64,000 bases of DNA from Limnoperna fortunei (taxonomy: Eukaryota > Mollusca > Bivalvia > Mytilida > Modiolidae). The stretch spans positions 4,746,001-4,810,000 of the forward strand of contig OX104112.1 of the NCBI GenBank assembly GCA_944474755.1, written 5' to 3'. Position numbers and translations under genes: made by a program. The notes beneath the pieces are model-generated. The model did not search any database, was not told the origin of the DNA, and worked only from the letters and a program-made list of their open reading frames with translations. Shown here one piece after another: positions 61,129 through 64,000 of this stretch. Each line of letters starts with the position of its first letter. Position 1 is the first letter of the stretch.

Positions 61129-62966
61129 GAGTAGGTAAAGTTTCTTTATTAACCAACAGGTGTCCCACCTCAGCATTTTAACAACACCTTCTCTACTGTA
61201 ATATTTGTTGGAGAGCTTCATTAGTTTCGTCCTAATTAGGGGACGTCGTACCTAACTCGGACCTAAATATGTGGTACCCTTGTCCATAGAATGTATGCCG
61301 AAAACGAAGTTATATAATAGTAGGTAAATTTTCTTTATTAACCAACAGGTGTCCCACCTCAGCATTTTAACAACACCTTCTCTACTGTAATATTTGTTGG
61401 AGAGCTTCATTAGTTTCGTCCTAATTAGGGGACGTCGTACCTAACTCGGACCTAAATATGTGGTACCCTTGTCCATAGAATGTATGCCGAAAACGAAGTT
61501 ATATAATAGTAGGTAAATTTTCTTTATTAACCAACAGGTGTCCCACCTCAGCATTTTAACAACACCTTCTCTACTGTAATATTTGTTGGAGAGCTTCATT
61601 AGTTTCGTCCTAATTAGGGGACGTCGTACCTAACTCGGACCTAAATATGTGGTACCCTTGTCCATAGAATGTATGCCGAAAACGAAGTTATATAATAGTA
61701 GGTAAATTTTCTTTATTAACCAACAGGTGTCCCACCTCAGCATTTTAACAACACCTTCGCTACTGTAATATTTGTTGGAGAGCTTCATTAGTTTCGTCCT
61801 AATTAGGGGACGTCGTACCTAACTCGGACCTAAATATGTGGTACCCTTGTCCATAGAATGTATGCCGAAAACGAAGTTATATAATAGTAGGTAAATTTTC
61901 TTTATTAACCAACAGGTGTCCCACCTCAGCATTTTAACAACACCTTCTCTACTGTAATATTTGTTGGAGAGCTTCATTAGTTTCGTCCTAATTAGGGGAC
62001 GTCGTACCTAACTCGGACCTAAATATGTGGTACCCTTGTCCATAGAATGTATGCCGAAAACGAAGTTATATAATAGTAGGTAAATTTTCTTTATTAACCA
62101 ACAGGTGTCCCACCTCAGCATTTTAACAACACCTTCTCTACTGTAATATTTGTTGGAGAGCTTCATTAGTTTCGTCCTAATTAGGGGACGTCGTACCTAA
62201 CTCGGACCTAAATATGTGGTACCCTTGTCCATAGAATGTATGCCGAAAACGAAGTTATATAATAGTAGGTAAATTTTCTTTATTAACCAACAGGTGTCCC
62301 ACCTCAGCATTTTAACAACGTCTTCTCTACTGTAATATTTGTTGGAGAGCTTCATTAGTTTCGTCCTAATTAGGGGACGTCGTACCTAACTCGGACCTAA
62401 ATATGTGGTACCCTTGTCCATAGAATGTATGCCGAAAACGAAGTTATATAATAGTAGGTAAATTTTCTTTATTAACCAACAGGTGTCCCACCTCAGCATT
62501 TTAACAACACCTTCTCTACTGTAATATTTGTTGGAGAGCTTCATTAGTTTCGTCCTAATTAGGGGACGTCGTACCTAACTCGGACCTAAATATGTGGTAC
62601 CCTTGTCCATAGAATGTATGCCGAAAACGAAGTTATATAATAGTAGGTAAATTTTCTTTATTAACCAACAGGTGTCCCACCTCAGCATTTTAACAACACC
62701 TTCTCTACTGTAATATTTGTTGGAGAGCTTCATTAGTTTCGTCCTAATTAGGGGACGTCGTACCTAACTCGGACCTAAATATGTGGTACCCTTGTCCATA
62801 GAATGTATGCCGAAAACGAAGTTATATAATAGTAGGTAAATTTTCTTTATTAACCAACAGGTGTCCCACCTCAGCATTTTAACAACACCTTCTCTACTGT
62901 AATATTTGTTGGAGAGCTTCATTAGTTTCGTCCTAATTAGGGGACGTCGTACCTAACTCGGACCTA
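61129..62966. repeat. Homogeneous block of about ten 189-bp satellite B units
   Basis: The AATTAGGGG marker recurs at 61234, 61423, 61612, 61801, 61990, 62179, 62368, 62557, 62746 and 62935, exactly 189 bp apart. The units share a private variant, TAGGTAAATTTTCTTTATTAA, in place of the T-run. Only scattered substitutions are seen (for example TTCGCTACTG near 61757 and AACGTCTTC near 62318). This is a recently expanded, homogenised sub-array. Confidence 0.93.
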
Positions 62967-63709
62967 AATATATAGTACCCTTGTCCATAGAAAGTATGCC
63001 GTAAAACGAAGTGATATAAGAGTAGATCGAGTTTTTTTTAATAACCAAGAGATGTCCCACCTCGGTATTTTAACAACATCTTCTCTAGTTTATTAGTTTT
63101 GTCCTAATTAAGGGACGTCGTACCTAACGTGGACCTAAATATCTGGTATCCATACGAGTATAAGAATAGATTTAGTTTAAACAATAGCCAACACATTTTA
63201 CTTCCGAAAGTGTTTTATCGTAGCAATAAATTAAAAGAAGATAAGATATGACGCGCTTTAGTATTCTGATATCGTCAGAAAAACATGTTTTTTATTCTGT
63301 TTATTGTAAACGTTACTTGTGGTCGTTCCACAATGTTTAATTTCACTATTGCTGATGACAAAAGGAACGCGTTAAAGCATAAAATATTCCTATTCATTCT
63401 GATCTCTAATTGTTTCCGCGAAATCCTTGAATACTTATTTATTTGTTGCTACCCAAAGTGGTCAACATCATAAAAAAACGTTGCAAATTAGTATGTCTTA
63501 ATAGATACCATTTGCAATACTTAACATGTTTACCCAACTTATATTTCAATGTTTATCAAATTTCTTTTATTACAATATTATGTTCACGCTTTTTCATTTC
63601 TTAAGTTTTATAATTTATTACTGTTTTTGTAATTCAATAATTATCATTCTGTTCCGATTGTGCAGGTAATACTTAAGAATTTTTCTTCAGAATCTAAAAA
63701 TAATTATAA

Positions 63710-63711
<2 letters not shown>

Positions 63712-63741
<30 letters not shown>
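63712..63741. repeat. (TA)n microsatellite
   Basis: About 15 TA dinucleotides in a row with no interruption. Confidence 0.97.
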
Positions 63742-63744
<3 letters not shown>

Positions 63745-63759
63745 ACTTTATGTTTATAC

Positions 63760-63798
63760 GGGAGGGTTCGGGGTGTGTGTGAGTGGGTGGGGGTGGGG
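63760..63798 (+). repeat. G-rich tract, possible G-quadruplex
   Basis: The + strand has runs GGG, GGG, GGGG, GGG, GGGGG and GGGG separated by short loops. This meets the usual pattern for an intramolecular G-quadruplex, next to an AT-rich tract. Confidence 0.6.
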
Positions 63799-64000
63799 TT
63801 ACATCGGGAAAGCCACCGTCAAATCGACGCTTGCAACTCTTGTTGATGTAATTCCCAAAAACCTGATTTTACTCGATTTTAGAGTGAAGACATTCTCATT
63901 GAAACTGTTTGACATATTTGTTAGAATAATAATATCTTATGTTTGTATTTTCAGATTTTCTGGCTTTTTTCAATCGAGTGAAATATTTTTTTCTCTCAAA

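Larger units (their letters stand above)
53290..63180. repeat. Satellite B: tandem array of a 189-193 bp unit
   Basis: About 52 units follow one another, each with CCTAATTAGGGGACGTCGTA, the GGTACCCTTGTCCATAGAA region, GCCGAAAACGAAG and GGTGTCCCACCTCA. Spacing of the AATTAGGGG marker is 189-193 bp in the left part (53441, 53634, 53823, 54012, 54202, 54393, 54586, 54777) and exactly 189 bp at the right end. Each unit has a short hairpin, GAGGTG-TCC-CACCTC, a perfect palindrome CCTAATTAGG and a T-run of variable length that explains most of the length variation. Only short chance reading frames occur. It is unrelated in sequence to satellite A. I do not recognise the family. Confidence 0.97.
63181..64000. 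other. Flanking AT-rich DNA right of satellite B
   Basis: Unique-looking sequence follows the truncated last satellite unit. A 62-codon + frame (63285-63473) begins with a hydrophobic stretch but has no known domain, and I do not call it. Two simple-sequence tracts are listed separately. No RNA gene is seen. Confidence 0.5.

Noticed and set aside
53290..63180. Hammerhead ribozyme or retrozyme in satellite B or A units
   Set aside because: I looked for the CTGATGA and GAAA core on both strands. CTGATGA is absent from the consensus units; CTGAGGT beside the hairpin does not fit.
63285..63473. Small secreted protein with a hydrophobic start
   Set aside because: The hydrophobic N-terminus is expected in AT-rich frames, and there is no further support.

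Overview
The window looks like AT-rich, repeat-dominated DNA from an invertebrate animal, most likely a bivalve mollusc. The clues are a Ty3/Gypsy retrotransposon of animal type and a tRNA-headed SINE whose body resembles dispersed repeats I associate with bivalve genomes. The species cannot be fixed from this sequence. No bacterial operon, CRISPR array, rRNA or tRNA gene is visible, and I find no confident spliced host gene.

Layout. (1) 1-38945 is one uninterrupted satellite array (satellite A) with a 54-bp unit, roughly 720 units, cut by the left window edge. Because 54 is a multiple of three, the + strand reads as an open 18-residue repeat (MSVLMSLNYVYDVYMSAP and variants) over stretches of up to 1013 codons. 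Frame-breaking indels, shared stops and frequent amino-acid-changing variants argue that it is a satellite rather than a gene. It has a left subfamily domain (to about 25.4 kb), an indel-rich transition (25.4-27.7 kb) and a right subfamily domain (27.7-38.9 kb). Both main domains are built by nested duplication of blocks of whole units. (2) 38946-53289 is an island of non-satellite DNA. It holds, all on the minus strand, a 277-aa two-zinc-finger ORF, an intact Ty3/Gypsy gag-pol pair with a textbook -1 frameshift heptamer at the gag stop, a candidate primer-binding site and a candidate single 5' LTR. Further right are a full-length SINE with 13-bp target-site duplications, a small duplicated inverted-repeat motif and simple repeats. 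(3) 53290-63180 is a second, unrelated satellite (satellite B), about 52 units of 189-193 bp. It has a 12-unit higher-order repeat (about 2.28 kb) and, at its right end, about ten near-identical 189-bp units. (4) 63181-64000 is flanking DNA with a (TA)n tract and a G-rich tract.

How the parts relate. The retrotransposon has full coding capacity (gag, protease, RT, RNase H, integrase), but I see no second LTR, so this copy looks incomplete at its 3' side. The zinc-finger ORF lies on the same strand downstream of pol, and its C-terminus is set by a 40-bp tandem repeat that shifts the reading frame. Two large satellites flanking a transposon island suggest heterochromatin; that is inference from repeat content alone.
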